DNA of 25,195 bases, from IMG/VR virus record IMGVR_UViG_3300030451_003757, positions 1 to 25,195 of that record. One strand, written 5' to 3'. The notes under the pieces were generated by a model. That model made no database searches, was not told the DNA's origin, and was given only the letters and a program-made list of their open reading frames with translations. This DNA is from a virus. How positions within the stretch are numbered: the stretch's first letter is position 1; the number at the start of each line of letters is the position of its first letter. Positions 1-7,833 of the stretch are shown piece after piece. The position numbers and the translations under genes are program-made.

Positions 1-1005
1 ATGCAATGGCAACTGCCTGATGGGTGTTTAGTTCTGGTAGATGAGATCCATAAATGCAAAGGAGCTTTCACGCAAAATGCTCAACTGGTTATCAGTTTAG
101 TTCAACAAGGTTATCGTGTACATGGCATGTCAGCGACTGCTGCAGAAGACCCTACAGAGATGAGAGCGTTAGGTTTTATGTTAGGTTTGCATAACCTCAA
201 CAAGACTGAAAATGGTTTACACAACTGGTACAGGTGGATGCAAGAAAATGGATGCTCCCCTGATCAATGGAAACAGTGGAGATTAATTAGTAGAAAAAAA
301 CTAAATACACTAAGAGAAAACATCTACGGAGTAACTGGACACAAACTGACTGTGGAAGATTTTCCTGACAGTTTTAGAAACAACAGAGTGTTTGTTGAGA
401 ATGTCGAATTCTCAGATAAAAAAGGTATACAAAAAATATATAGAGACTTAGAAATTACTCCTGAGATTGTTACACGATATATTGAAGAAGGTACTGTCGG
501 AGATAGTGAGTATGTCCTCGTTAATATTTTGAGAGCCCGTCAGCTTACTGAAGCACTGAAAGTGCCTGATATTGCAAGCATGGCTAATGATCTTAGAGAT
601 GAAGGAAACTCTGTTGTTATATTTGTAAACTTCAAAGACTCTGTCAAAGCTCTGTGTTCTCAGCTAAATTGTAAGTCTATTGAAGGTGGTCAGAGCCTAA
701 AAGAAAGACAGCAAATAATTGATGATTTTCAAGATGATGTGGAAGAACTAATAGTTGTAAATATTAGTGCAGGAGGTACAGGTCTTTCATTACACGATAT
801 TAATGGTAAAAGACCGAGAGTTAGTTTAATATGTCCATCCTACTCCGCAAAGGAGTTCGCCCAAACATTAGGGAGGATTCACAGAAACGGGGCGAAGTCA
901 GATGCTCTACAGAAAATATTAGTGGCTGTAGACACTATAGAAGAAAATGTCATTCAATCAGTAAACAGAAAACTAGAAAACCTAGAAACACTACATGGAA
1001 GATAA
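1..1005 (+). CDS. Phage SF2 (DEAD/SNF2-like) DNA helicase, 5'-truncated
   Basis: ATP-driven DNA helicase or translocase of the replication module. The visible 334 residues carry the Walker B box DEIH at 14-17, motif III SAT at 44-46, a second RecA-like lobe with the motif V-like GGTGLSLHD near residue 258, and motif VI Q..GRIHR near 288-295 with its arginine finger. The Walker A loop, which must lie N-terminal to DEIH, is absent, so the gene begins upstream and the ATG at base 1 is probably an internal methionine. The stop overlaps the next gene by 11 bases, which implies coupled expression. Helicases of this type commonly sit beside a DUF2800-like nuclease and polA in phage replication blocks. 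Whether it unwinds forks or remodels branched DNA cannot be told. Confidence 0.85.
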   Translation: MQWQLPDGCLVLVDEIHKCKGAFTQNAQLVISLVQQGYRVHGMSATAAEDPTEMRALGFMLGLHNLNKTENGLHNWYRWMQENGCSPDQWKQWRLISRKKLNTLRENIYGVTGHKLTVEDFPDSFRNNRVFVENVEFSDKKGIQKIYRDLEITPEIVTRYIEEGTVGDSEYVLVNILRARQLTEALKVPDIASMANDLRDEGNSVVIFVNFKDSVKALCSQLNCKSIEGGQSLKERQQIIDDFQDDVEELIVVNISAGGTGLSLHDINGKRPRVSLICPSYSAKEFAQTLGRIHRNGAKSDALQKILVAVDTIEENVIQSVNRKLENLETLHGR

Positions 1006-2113
1006 ACCAGATCATTCAAACAGAGGACACGCAGAATTTAGTCCCTCAAGTTTAAAATACGTAGCGGGTTGTTCAGGATTCGTAGGTAGATCAGGAACAA
1101 ATGCAGCAGCGGAAAAAGGGACTAGAATACACGAAGCTCTCGAAATCAAAGACCCTTCCGCTTTACACGACGAAGAAGAGGTTAACATATATGAAGCTAT
1201 AGTAGCCGACGAGGAGGCATACCTAAATAGTTTTGCTAACGGAGCATCATACAAAGAATATAACGAGATTCAGGTAGATATAAAACTGGATGGGACGGAG
1301 ACTTGGGGGACTTGTGATAAGTTTGTTAAGTTAGGAGATAAGGCGGTTATGATTGATTACAAGACTGGTATCAGTCAGATTGATGAACCAAGAGAAAACT
1401 GGCAAGCAATGGCTTACACAGTGGGTGCTTTTCAAGCACATGAAGAGGTTAATGAAATTGACTTTGTGTTCTTTATCCCTGTAAGAGCTCAAACATTAAC
1501 AGGTATTTTCACAAGAGATGAGCTACCAGAACTTATAAAGAAACTTAGTAAAATAATTAAGAGAGGAGAAAAGATAAGACCTCAATGGGACGATGGTGCT
1601 CCTGATCTGTATGAATTGAACCCTACAGTTAACTGTAGATTCTGTGCTCATGAAGATGTATGCCCTGCATTAGGTGGTCTAGCTGTTGAAGTTGCTTCTC
1701 GTGTTGCTGACGATGCATTACCTAGAGGAGATATATCTGATCCAGACGATCCAAAAACAGTAGAACACTTATATGTTGTTTCGAAGATAGTTACAAATTG
1801 GGCTACAAGAATAAAAGCTAAAGCTATGGCTATGGCAAAAGAAGGTGTGGAGTTTCCCACGCTAAGACTTAAATCTATGGGAGCCCCAAAAAAATGTACA
1901 AACAATATAAAATTAGCTAAATTAGCTGAAGAATTTGACCTCGAACCAGAGCAGGTTTTAGATATAGCTAGTGTCCCACTAACAAAGTTAGCAAAAGCTA
2001 TAGGAGACACTGCGCCTGACGGGGAGAAAAAACAAAAGTCGAAAGAATTTCTTGACGCTGCTCAAGATCTCGACATTATAGCCACTTCTGATGAGCGTTT
2101 CACGCTGTCATGA
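995..2113 (+). CDS. Cas4/RecB-like PD-(D/E)XK nuclease (DUF2800-like) with probable Fe-S cluster
   Basis: Predicted DNA exonuclease or end-processing enzyme, 372 aa. The RecB-type nuclease motifs are in order: GTRIHEA at 42-48 (metal-binding His46), the acidic residue in GTCD (Asp108), the core DYK at 121-123, and QxxxY at 137-141. One cysteine upstream (Cys26) and three behind the nuclease core (Cys214, Cys217, Cys223) match the four-cysteine arrangement that holds a 4Fe-4S cluster in Cas4 and AddB-type nucleases. The start overlaps the helicase stop by 11 bases. In phages this family usually sits in the replication and recombination module, as here. The precise substrate is inference. It is not part of a CRISPR system: no array or cas genes are nearby. 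Confidence 0.85.
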   Translation: MEDKPDHSNRGHAEFSPSSLKYVAGCSGFVGRSGTNAAAEKGTRIHEALEIKDPSALHDEEEVNIYEAIVADEEAYLNSFANGASYKEYNEIQVDIKLDGTETWGTCDKFVKLGDKAVMIDYKTGISQIDEPRENWQAMAYTVGAFQAHEEVNEIDFVFFIPVRAQTLTGIFTRDELPELIKKLSKIIKRGEKIRPQWDDGAPDLYELNPTVNCRFCAHEDVCPALGGLAVEVASRVADDALPRGDISDPDDPKTVEHLYVVSKIVTNWATRIKAKAMAMAKEGVEFPTLRLKSMGAPKKCTNNIKLAKLAEEFDLEPEQVLDIASVPLTKLAKAIGDTAPDGEKKQKSKEFLDAAQDLDIIATSDERFTLS

Positions 2114-2151
2114 AAACCTAAAACATATAAATATAAAACATAAAAATATAA
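2114..2151 (+). promoter_or_regulatory. A/T-only-like leader before the 212-aa gene
   Basis: This 38-base gap is almost pure A and T and contains two imperfect copies of an ACATAAAAATATAA-like run ending at the ATG. There is no Shine-Dalgarno sequence. Such A-rich leaders promote initiation in SD-poor hosts. A promoter could also lie here, but I see no convincing -35/-10 pair. Confidence 0.3.
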
Positions 2152-2790
2152 ATGAGTAAAACACTAGCAAAAACACAAGAAGAAACACTAAAAGTAATAA
2201 CAGATGCCCCTAAACTAGAATACAGTGCTGATGATTTAAATGCACCAAGACTAAATGTAGTTCAAGCATCTTCAAAAATAGCGGGAGAGACAGGGAGTTT
2301 AGTAGTTGATAAACTATATACCCTTATCGAACACGAACAAGAGTGTAAGTGTATTCCACTTAAAGCTATTAAAGGTTGGAGAGAAGACACTCCGTATGGA
2401 CATGCTGAAATGCCTCGTCAGGTATTTAATCAAGATGCTGCAGAAGAGTTAGCAGCCAACTCTGATTGGCCTATTGTTAAGTTTGCTGAAATTATGTTCT
2501 TGTTTCCAAAAACTGATGATGGAGATGATGATGCTTACCCGTATCCAATAGGAGACGAGTTCTACGCTATGGGTAAAATTAATGTTGCTAAAGATGCTTA
2601 CAAGCACACACTTGAAAGACTAGCTACATTTCAAGCATTCAATCCAGAAGCTCCTCTTTGCTCAAAATATTGGAAGTTTAAAACAGAACTCCTTACTAGA
2701 GGGATGAATAGTTGGTTTGTACCAAGTATTACACCAACTACAGAAGGAACTCCTGAAGAATCTCAAACATTCGCAGCAAGACTTGGATAA
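2152..2790 (+). CDS. Conserved phage replication-block protein, possible ssDNA-binding accessory
   Basis: 212 aa, soluble, with no membrane segment. The N-terminal third has a conserved-looking PRLNVVQASS segment near residue 32, followed by GSLVVDK and PLKAIKGWRED stretches. The middle is acidic (a DDGDDD run near residue 125) and the C-terminus is threonine/glutamate rich, reminiscent of the acidic tails of ssDNA-binding proteins. It lies between the Cas4-like nuclease and the polymerase, the slot often taken by DUF2815-like ssDNA-binding proteins in phage replication modules. I do not recognise a diagnostic OB-fold motif, so the ssDNA-binding role is inferred from position and general character only. 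Confidence 0.45.
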   Translation: MSKTLAKTQEETLKVITDAPKLEYSADDLNAPRLNVVQASSKIAGETGSLVVDKLYTLIEHEQECKCIPLKAIKGWREDTPYGHAEMPRQVFNQDAAEELAANSDWPIVKFAEIMFLFPKTDDGDDDAYPYPIGDEFYAMGKINVAKDAYKHTLERLATFQAFNPEAPLCSKYWKFKTELLTRGMNSWFVPSITPTTEGTPEESQTFAARLG

Positions 2791-2791
2791 T

Positions 2792-3025
2792 ATGAAAACA
2801 AATAAAGAAGTTATAGATATTGTTCAAAGTGAGCACGATCAAGTTGAGAAACTAATTGAAGATATTGGAATCAAGATTGAAGAGCTGCAACATCAAAAAG
2901 AGAGGCTTCAGCAACTGATTATTGGATTCAACTGGTACGTTAAAATGCTTAAAAGCAAAGGTAATGACCCTGAACAAGTCCTGCTAGATTTTTTAGTTGA
3001 GGACGAAACCGAAGAATCTCAGTAA
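2792..3025 (+). CDS. Small coiled-coil protein, unknown function
   Basis: 77 aa starting at the ATG one base after the upstream TAA (TAATATG junction); the longer open frame into the previous gene is not needed. Residues about 8-45 form a heptad-rich, charged amphipathic helix (VEKLIEDIGIKIEELQHQKERLQQL), typical of a dimerising coiled coil. An acidic tail follows. It probably acts as an oligomerisation or adaptor subunit of the replication complex, by position only. The stop codon lies inside the left arm of a 9-bp hairpin (3020-3041), so translation termination and the RNA structure may interact. Confidence 0.6.
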   Translation: MKTNKEVIDIVQSEHDQVEKLIEDIGIKIEELQHQKERLQQLIIGFNWYVKMLKSKGNDPEQVLLDFLVEDETEESQ

Positions 3026-3041
3026 GCACGTCTGCTTACTG
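3020..3041 (+). other. Perfect 9-bp hairpin over the stop codon of the coiled-coil gene
   Basis: CAGTAAGCA (3020-3028) pairs perfectly with TGCTTACTG (3033-3041) across the tetraloop CGTC. The TAA stop of the preceding gene is within the left arm. No T-run follows, so it is not a standard intrinsic terminator. It may be an RNA processing or attenuation element, or one half of a two-hairpin structure with 3054-3102. Confidence 0.6.
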
Positions 3042-3053
3042 TTCATAGAGGGG

Positions 3054-3102
3054 ACTCACCCGTGCGATGATCATGCTATGGGGGCGTGTAGTACGGGTGA
3101 GT
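3054..3102 (+). other. 10-bp inverted repeat just upstream of polA
   Basis: ACTCACCCGT (3054-3063) and ACGGGTGAGT (3093-3102) are exact reverse complements separated by 29 bases. With G-U and C-G pairs the stem can extend inward to about 13 bp. The loop includes the palindrome ATGATCAT and a GGGGG run that could pair alternatively with the CACCC of the left arm. The element is more GC-rich than its surroundings and ends 18 bases before the polymerase ATG. A structured 5' leader controlling polymerase expression, or a DNA element such as an origin, are both possible. Confidence 0.6.
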
Positions 3103-3120
3103 TTATCTACAAAAATAATT

Positions 3121-4881
3121 ATGAATACTTTTGCAATAGACTTTGAGACATACTACGACAAAGAATGTTCAATAAAAACATTAGGTACTATAGGCTATTT
3201 CAGCCACCCTTTATTTGATGCATATATGGTGTCAGTAGTAGGGGATGAGGGTACATCCTTTGTTGGAGATCCCAGAGAATTTGACTGGTCTCTTATTGAA
3301 GGCAATAGGGCGGTAAGTCATAACGCTCCTTTTGACCAAACATTATATTTATTTGGTGTAGAAAAAGAATGGTGGCCTTCTGTTAAATACGCTGAGTGGT
3401 TATGTACTGCAGACTTAGCTGCATATTGTGGACTACCAAGAGCCTTGAAAAATGCTTCTGCAGAATTATTTGATTTAGATGTTTCAAAAGAAACACGGGA
3501 TAACATGTTGGGGAAGCAGTGGGAAAACATGACAAAAGATTTTAAGAAAGAAGTTTCTGAATACGCCCTCAAAGATTCTGAGTTGTGCTTAAAAATTTGG
3601 CAAGAGTTGGAGAGCCAGTGGCCTGAAACAGAGAGAAACATCAGTTGTTTAAATAGAACCATATCTCAAAGAGGCATACCTATCGATACAAGCGAGCTCA
3701 AAAAACAAACAGAGAATATAAATAAAAATCTATTTGAGGCAGAGAACTCTATACCTTGGATAGGTGAAGCTCCTACACTTTCAAGAAAAGCATTCAATAA
3801 CGAATGTCGTAAAATGGGTCTCGAACCTCCAGTCAGTTTAGCGATGACTGATAAGGATGCTAATGCGTGGATTAAAAAGCATGGGCAAAAATATAAATGG
3901 ATTGGTGCTGTTAGAGACTATAGAAGAATCAACTCGTTAAAGAGAAAGATTGAGAGCTTTAGTTATGCTACAATGGCTGACCAAAGATATTATGGAAACA
4001 TCATGTATTGGGGAGCTTCAACGGGTAGGTTCTCTGGTGGCGGTGGGAACTTAAATCTACAGAACTTGCCACGAGGAGAGATGTTTGGTGTAGACCTACG
4101 TAAACTAATTTCTTCTAAACCAAATAAGAAATTAATAGCTGTTGACCTATCACAGATAGAAGTTAGAACACTATGTTGGTTGGCGGGAGATGAAGATACT
4201 CTAAAAGAAATACAAGCGTGTGATGACATTTATGAAGCATTTGCTATCAGATTTGGGGAATGGGATAGTTCTAAAGGAGTGTTAAAAGATGAAAACCCCA
4301 AACTCCGTCACCTTGTTAAAACCATCGTGTTAGGTTGTGGGTACGGAGCTAGTGCCAACAAGTTCTCTTTGATTGCAGGTATCCCTTTAGTTGAAGCTGA
4401 AAAAGCTGTGGGTATGTACAGAACAAAAATGAATAAAGTGGTCGGTCTTTGGAATGATCTTCAAAGAAGATTGCATGTATCTTATTCTAGTCTCAAAGAT
4501 TTTAAAGTTCCGCTGCCTTCGGGTAGGTCAATTAACTATGGTAAAATAAAAGTAGCTCTTCTTAACGAAAGAAGAAACTATGTAGCGATGGTAGCTAAAG
4601 GGCCAAAAAAGATTCCTGTTAGGTTGTGGGGAGGGCTGCTTGCAGAGAATGCTTCTCAAGCTCTCGCTAGAGATATCTTCTCAGATATGCTTTTACGGAT
4701 TGAAGAAGAAGGTATAAAAACAATTTTCCACGTACATGACGAGGTTGTAGTGGAAGAAGACGCAGATAAAGCAGACCAAACACTGGAAAGAATCATAGAG
4801 ATTATGAGCACTCCACCTAAATGGATTGATGATATACCTCTTGAAGCGGAAGGAAAAGTTATAACCCGATATGAAAAGTAA
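3121..4881 (+). CDS. polA: Family A DNA polymerase with 3'-5' exonuclease (Leu762-type)
   Basis: Replicative phage DNA polymerase of 586 aa. The exonuclease domain has ExoI DFE (Asp7, Glu9), ExoII N68..D72 and ExoIII Y148...D152, so proofreading looks intact. The polymerase domain has motif A DLSQIEVR (Asp342, Glu347), motif B on the O helix (Arg396, Lys400, Leu404, Tyr408) and motif C HDE with Asp540. The residue equivalent to E. coli Pol I Phe762 is Leu404, a variant linked in viral metagenomics to slower, more temperate-leaning replication. There is no 5'-3' exonuclease domain, as usual for phage enzymes. I chose the ATG at 3121 because the protein then begins directly at the ExoI strand; the open frame from 3067 would run through the hairpin element. 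The stop overlaps the primase-helicase frame. Confidence 0.95.
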   Translation: MNTFAIDFETYYDKECSIKTLGTIGYFSHPLFDAYMVSVVGDEGTSFVGDPREFDWSLIEGNRAVSHNAPFDQTLYLFGVEKEWWPSVKYAEWLCTADLAAYCGLPRALKNASAELFDLDVSKETRDNMLGKQWENMTKDFKKEVSEYALKDSELCLKIWQELESQWPETERNISCLNRTISQRGIPIDTSELKKQTENINKNLFEAENSIPWIGEAPTLSRKAFNNECRKMGLEPPVSLAMTDKDANAWIKKHGQKYKWIGAVRDYRRINSLKRKIESFSYATMADQRYYGNIMYWGASTGRFSGGGGNLNLQNLPRGEMFGVDLRKLISSKPNKKLIAVDLSQIEVRTLCWLAGDEDTLKEIQACDDIYEAFAIRFGEWDSSKGVLKDENPKLRHLVKTIVLGCGYGASANKFSLIAGIPLVEAEKAVGMYRTKMNKVVGLWNDLQRRLHVSYSSLKDFKVPLPSGRSINYGKIKVALLNERRNYVAMVAKGPKKIPVRLWGGLLAENASQALARDIFSDMLLRIEEEGIKTIFHVHDEVVVEEDADKADQTLERIIEIMSTPPKWIDDIPLEAEGKVITRYEK

Positions 4882-7030
4882 TATGGAATACCGTTATTTA
4901 AAAAATTTAAAAGATAAAAAAGCCAATAAGTTTACAGATCCCCTATCTATACAAAAGAAAAAACCTAAATTCTCAGATAAAGCAAAATTTAGAGCGTGGT
5001 GTGCTGATGAAAAAACAGACCACGTTTTTTACAGTACTGTTGAAGGAGACAATCCGTCACTAAGAATACAGTCTGACAATCCACCAAACGCTATATCAGG
5101 TATCGTTGCCGATTATGACGCTCCTGTTGATTGGGATATTGTTGAGAGAATAATACAAACTCAATGCAAAGGACTACTTCCTACATGGATTAGTAAGACT
5201 CAATCTGGATATATGAGACTAGTTTGGGAGTTTAAAAAAATTCCTATATCTCCTGATATGTTTGCTGCCTTTATGCAGAGGATGTGTACACATCTGAGAC
5301 TTGATAGAATCTTTGCGGGTTTTGATAGGTCTTCTCTGAAGTCTAATCAATACTTTGAATTAGGAGAGGATTGGAAGAAGATAGGAGATCCTTTAGAAGA
5401 TAGCGTAGTGCAGACAATGCTGCTAAAAGCAGCTATGGATAAGCCCCCTCAAACTACAGAAACTTCAATTCCTATGGAGGTAGTTGGTCAGGAGGTCTTC
5501 AAAAGATTTCCTGAAAGATGGATGGGTGAGTTTGCTGTAGGTGAGAGAGGCCCATTGTTTTGGATAGATGACGGTATTGAAAGAGAAGGATGTCAACTTA
5601 CTGAGGATGGTGTTATATGCTATAGTGATAGAGCGGGTAAGGGGTTTCTAACATGGCGAGAAATACTTGGGAAGAAGTTTGTTGAAGACTATGAAACAAC
5701 TAAGTTAGGAGACTTGCTTGATAACTATTGGTTCAATGGTAAAAACTTCTTTAAACTACTTCATGGGTCAGCCGTACCTATCCCAAAAGACCAACTAGTT
5801 TTAGAACTTAGGAAATCTGGATTCTTGTACAAACCAAAGAAAGGACAGCACATATCAGAAGTAGACGCTGCTATACTAACAATATCTAACGAAAATAGAA
5901 TTCACGAAATAGCTCCTATCATATGGTCTAAAGAAAGAGTAGTCGAAGTTAACTCGCATCGTATACTTAACTCTCAGAACATTTATCCTGTTGAACCTGC
6001 TGACAACGGAGACCCGAAAAACTGGCCCTTTATTCACGCATGGTTAAATCAATTATTTGTAAATGATAAAAGACCTACGATAGAGTACTTCCATGCTCAT
6101 ATGAAAAGATTCTATGAGTCAGTATTGTATAGAGTACCTAAACAAGGGCAGGGCTTGATTCTTGTAGGGCCAACTGGCAGAGGTAAGACGCTTATAGCGA
6201 GAAGGATTATAGGGGCTCTTGTTGGTGGATACTCCGATGCTTCTGAATACATTTGCGGGCAGACATCATTTAATAAAGAACTAGCAAGGGTTCCGTGTTG
6301 GTGTGTTGATGACACAAAAAGTGCAGCAAGTTTTCAAGATCAAAGAAAAGCTACTGAGATATTTAAACGGGTTGTAGCTAATCCAGATATCTCTTATATG
6401 GCTAAATATTGTGATGAAATGAGTATTCCTTGGAGTGGTCGTATCGTCTTGACTCTTAATATGGATGCCAACTCTTTGAGTGTTATTCCTGCTCTCGACT
6501 CTAGTAACAGAGATAAAATAATGGCTTTGCGTATTAGCGATGACTCGACAAAAAACTTTCCGCCAAATGCAGATTTGGAGGATATTATAACTAGAGAGCT
6601 TCCTTACTACGCTAAGTGGCTAATCGATTGGGACGTGCCAAAAGATATTATAGGTAGGTCTCGATATGGGGTTGTGTCCTATATAGATAAATCCATAGCG
6701 TCGGCTGCGTACGACAACTCAAGTAGAAGTAGTATTGCAGAACTTGTAGAATTCTTCTCGAAAAGAGCTAGAGAGTATTGGGATGGAGATACTAAATGGA
6801 GAGGAACTTTAACTGAATTTCAAGTACTCTTACATGAATTCAATGGGGGTAGAAGTGTTGGCATGTCTCACAATTTGGAGTTCGTGAGAAGAGGTATGTT
6901 AATAATTGAGGAGTCGTGCAAATCTAATAAACATGTAAGGCCCGTGAAGTCTTTAGGTTTTGGTGGAGGTAAAGTGTGGGAGATTGACATAACAGATAAA
7001 TACGATATAGATAAAATTAAATCTAAATAA
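4871..7030 (+). CDS. Primase-helicase (AEP-like primase N-terminus, SF3/D5-like helicase)
   Basis: Two-domain replication initiator of up to 719 aa. The N-terminal ~200 residues contain a DYD motif at 81-83 and further conserved aromatic/Arg segments resembling archaeo-eukaryotic primase domains; this part is the less certain. The helicase part has Walker A GPTGRGKT at 433-440, Walker B VDD (Asp480, Asp481), and a sensor-like stretch GRIVLTLNMDAN that follows, the order seen in D5/VirE-type phage primase-helicases. The C-terminal ~120 residues look like a winged-helix-type DNA-binding region. The first ATG overlaps the polA stop by 11 bases. A second ATG at 4883 (TAATATG junction, as at 2790) is equally possible and would remove four residues. 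Confidence 0.85.
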   Translation: MKSNMEYRYLKNLKDKKANKFTDPLSIQKKKPKFSDKAKFRAWCADEKTDHVFYSTVEGDNPSLRIQSDNPPNAISGIVADYDAPVDWDIVERIIQTQCKGLLPTWISKTQSGYMRLVWEFKKIPISPDMFAAFMQRMCTHLRLDRIFAGFDRSSLKSNQYFELGEDWKKIGDPLEDSVVQTMLLKAAMDKPPQTTETSIPMEVVGQEVFKRFPERWMGEFAVGERGPLFWIDDGIEREGCQLTEDGVICYSDRAGKGFLTWREILGKKFVEDYETTKLGDLLDNYWFNGKNFFKLLHGSAVPIPKDQLVLELRKSGFLYKPKKGQHISEVDAAILTISNENRIHEIAPIIWSKERVVEVNSHRILNSQNIYPVEPADNGDPKNWPFIHAWLNQLFVNDKRPTIEYFHAHMKRFYESVLYRVPKQGQGLILVGPTGRGKTLIARRIIGALVGGYSDASEYICGQTSFNKELARVPCWCVDDTKSAASFQDQRKATEIFKRVVANPDISYMAKYCDEMSIPWSGRIVLTLNMDANSLSVIPALDSSNRDKIMALRISDDSTKNFPPNADLEDIITRELPYYAKWLIDWDVPKDIIGRSRYGVVSYIDKSIASAAYDNSSRSSIAELVEFFSKRAREYWDGDTKWRGTLTEFQVLLHEFNGGRSVGMSHNLEFVRRGMLIIEESCKSNKHVRPVKSLGFGGGKVWEIDITDKYDIDKIKSK

Positions 7031-7031
7031 A

Positions 7032-7313
7032 ATGACTAGAGAGCAAATAGAAGAATACATAGAGATAGTAGCTCCTGATTGTAGCATAGCATTGCCTGAC
7101 GGATTCGATGCTGCTTTTGTAGGAGTAGATACTGAAAGTGAAGAGCCGAGAGCCGTGTATTCAATAGATAAATGTATTGAGATTCTGTCTGAAGAAATGT
7201 CTACGGACGAAGCATCAGAGTACTTTTGGTATAATGTAGCAGGGTCTTGTGGTAAGGGTTATCCTCTATATATCTCTACACCTATTGCAGAAGGAGATAG
7301 CCCCTACACCTAA
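7032..7313 (+). CDS. Small acidic phage protein, unknown function
   Basis: 93 aa, acidic, cytoplasmic. The C-terminal half has the pattern AVYS.DKCIEIL...M..DEA.EYFWYN, which I recognise as a recurring small-protein family of phages with no known function. It starts one base after the primase-helicase TAA and is the last gene of the plus-strand replication operon. Its stop lies one base from the stop of the opposing minus-strand nuclease gene, so there is no room for a terminator between the two operons. Confidence 0.65.
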   Translation: MTREQIEEYIEIVAPDCSIALPDGFDAAFVGVDTESEEPRAVYSIDKCIEILSEEMSTDEASEYFWYNVAGSCGKGYPLYISTPIAEGDSPYT

Positions 7314-7314
7314 T

Positions 7315-7833
7315 TTATCTATATACAAATGGGGTATTAAGATTATCTATAGTGGTGTGGTATCCAGCAGCTTTGTATACGAATCCGTGTTCATCTTGCT
7401 GTCCTCTGTCCATAAACTGAGCTACTTTGAAATACTTTGTTGTAGGTAACCAGCCTAAAATCCATACAATCATTAAATCTTTTCTTACACGAGTAAAAAA
7501 ATAAACATCATTATTAGGGATCTCTCCTTTAGCACAATTAACAGAGACAACATATTCAGGTCTAGGGATTGAAGCACATGTTTTTGACTTTACCTCAATT
7601 AACTTTTTCTTATGCTCGATGTCGTGAGTAAAGGAAGTATCCCCAACGTATTTGCTTTTTTTAAGAAACCTGTTAACAGCTATCTCACCTAAACACCCTG
7701 TCATTCTACCCATCCCTTTAGTAAATGAGTTAGGAAGAACACCCATTTCAGTAGCTCTAGAATGGGCTAAAGATATGTCTTCGCTAGATGGTTTATATAA
7801 AGCAAAAGAATCCGTCTCAATAAACTTAGCCAT
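7315..7833 (-). CDS. PD-(D/E)XK-fold nuclease, probable endonuclease
   Basis: 172 aa. Candidate active-site residues follow the restriction-endonuclease-like pattern: Glu50 in GCLGEIAVNRFL, Asp65/Asp71 in GDTSFTHD, then the diagnostic ExK at 80-82 in LIEVKSK. The C-terminal half is predicted beta-rich and aromatic. It may be a phage endonuclease or resolvase trimming or resolving DNA before packaging, or degrading host DNA; these cannot be separated here. The start at 7833 is chosen because it gives an 8-base overlap (ATGGCTAA) with the upstream gene; the longer frame to 7920 would overlap it far more and adds an unrelated basic leader. It is the last gene of the late minus-strand operon. Confidence 0.65.
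   Translation of the reverse strand: MAKFIETDSFALYKPSSEDISLAHSRATEMGVLPNSFTKGMGRMTGCLGEIAVNRFLKKSKYVGDTSFTHDIEHKKKLIEVKSKTCASIPRPEYVVSVNCAKGEIPNNDVYFFTRVRKDLMIVWILGWLPTTKYFKVAQFMDRGQQDEHGFVYKAAGYHTTIDNLNTPFVYR

Noticed and set aside
831-1055. 74-aa open frame inside the helicase end
   Set aside because: It overlaps two well-supported genes in another frame and has no family pattern; a shadow frame.
3067-3120. Upstream start for the polymerase
   Set aside because: It would add 18 residues translated through the inverted repeat; homologous polymerases begin near the ExoI strand, as the ATG at 3121 does.
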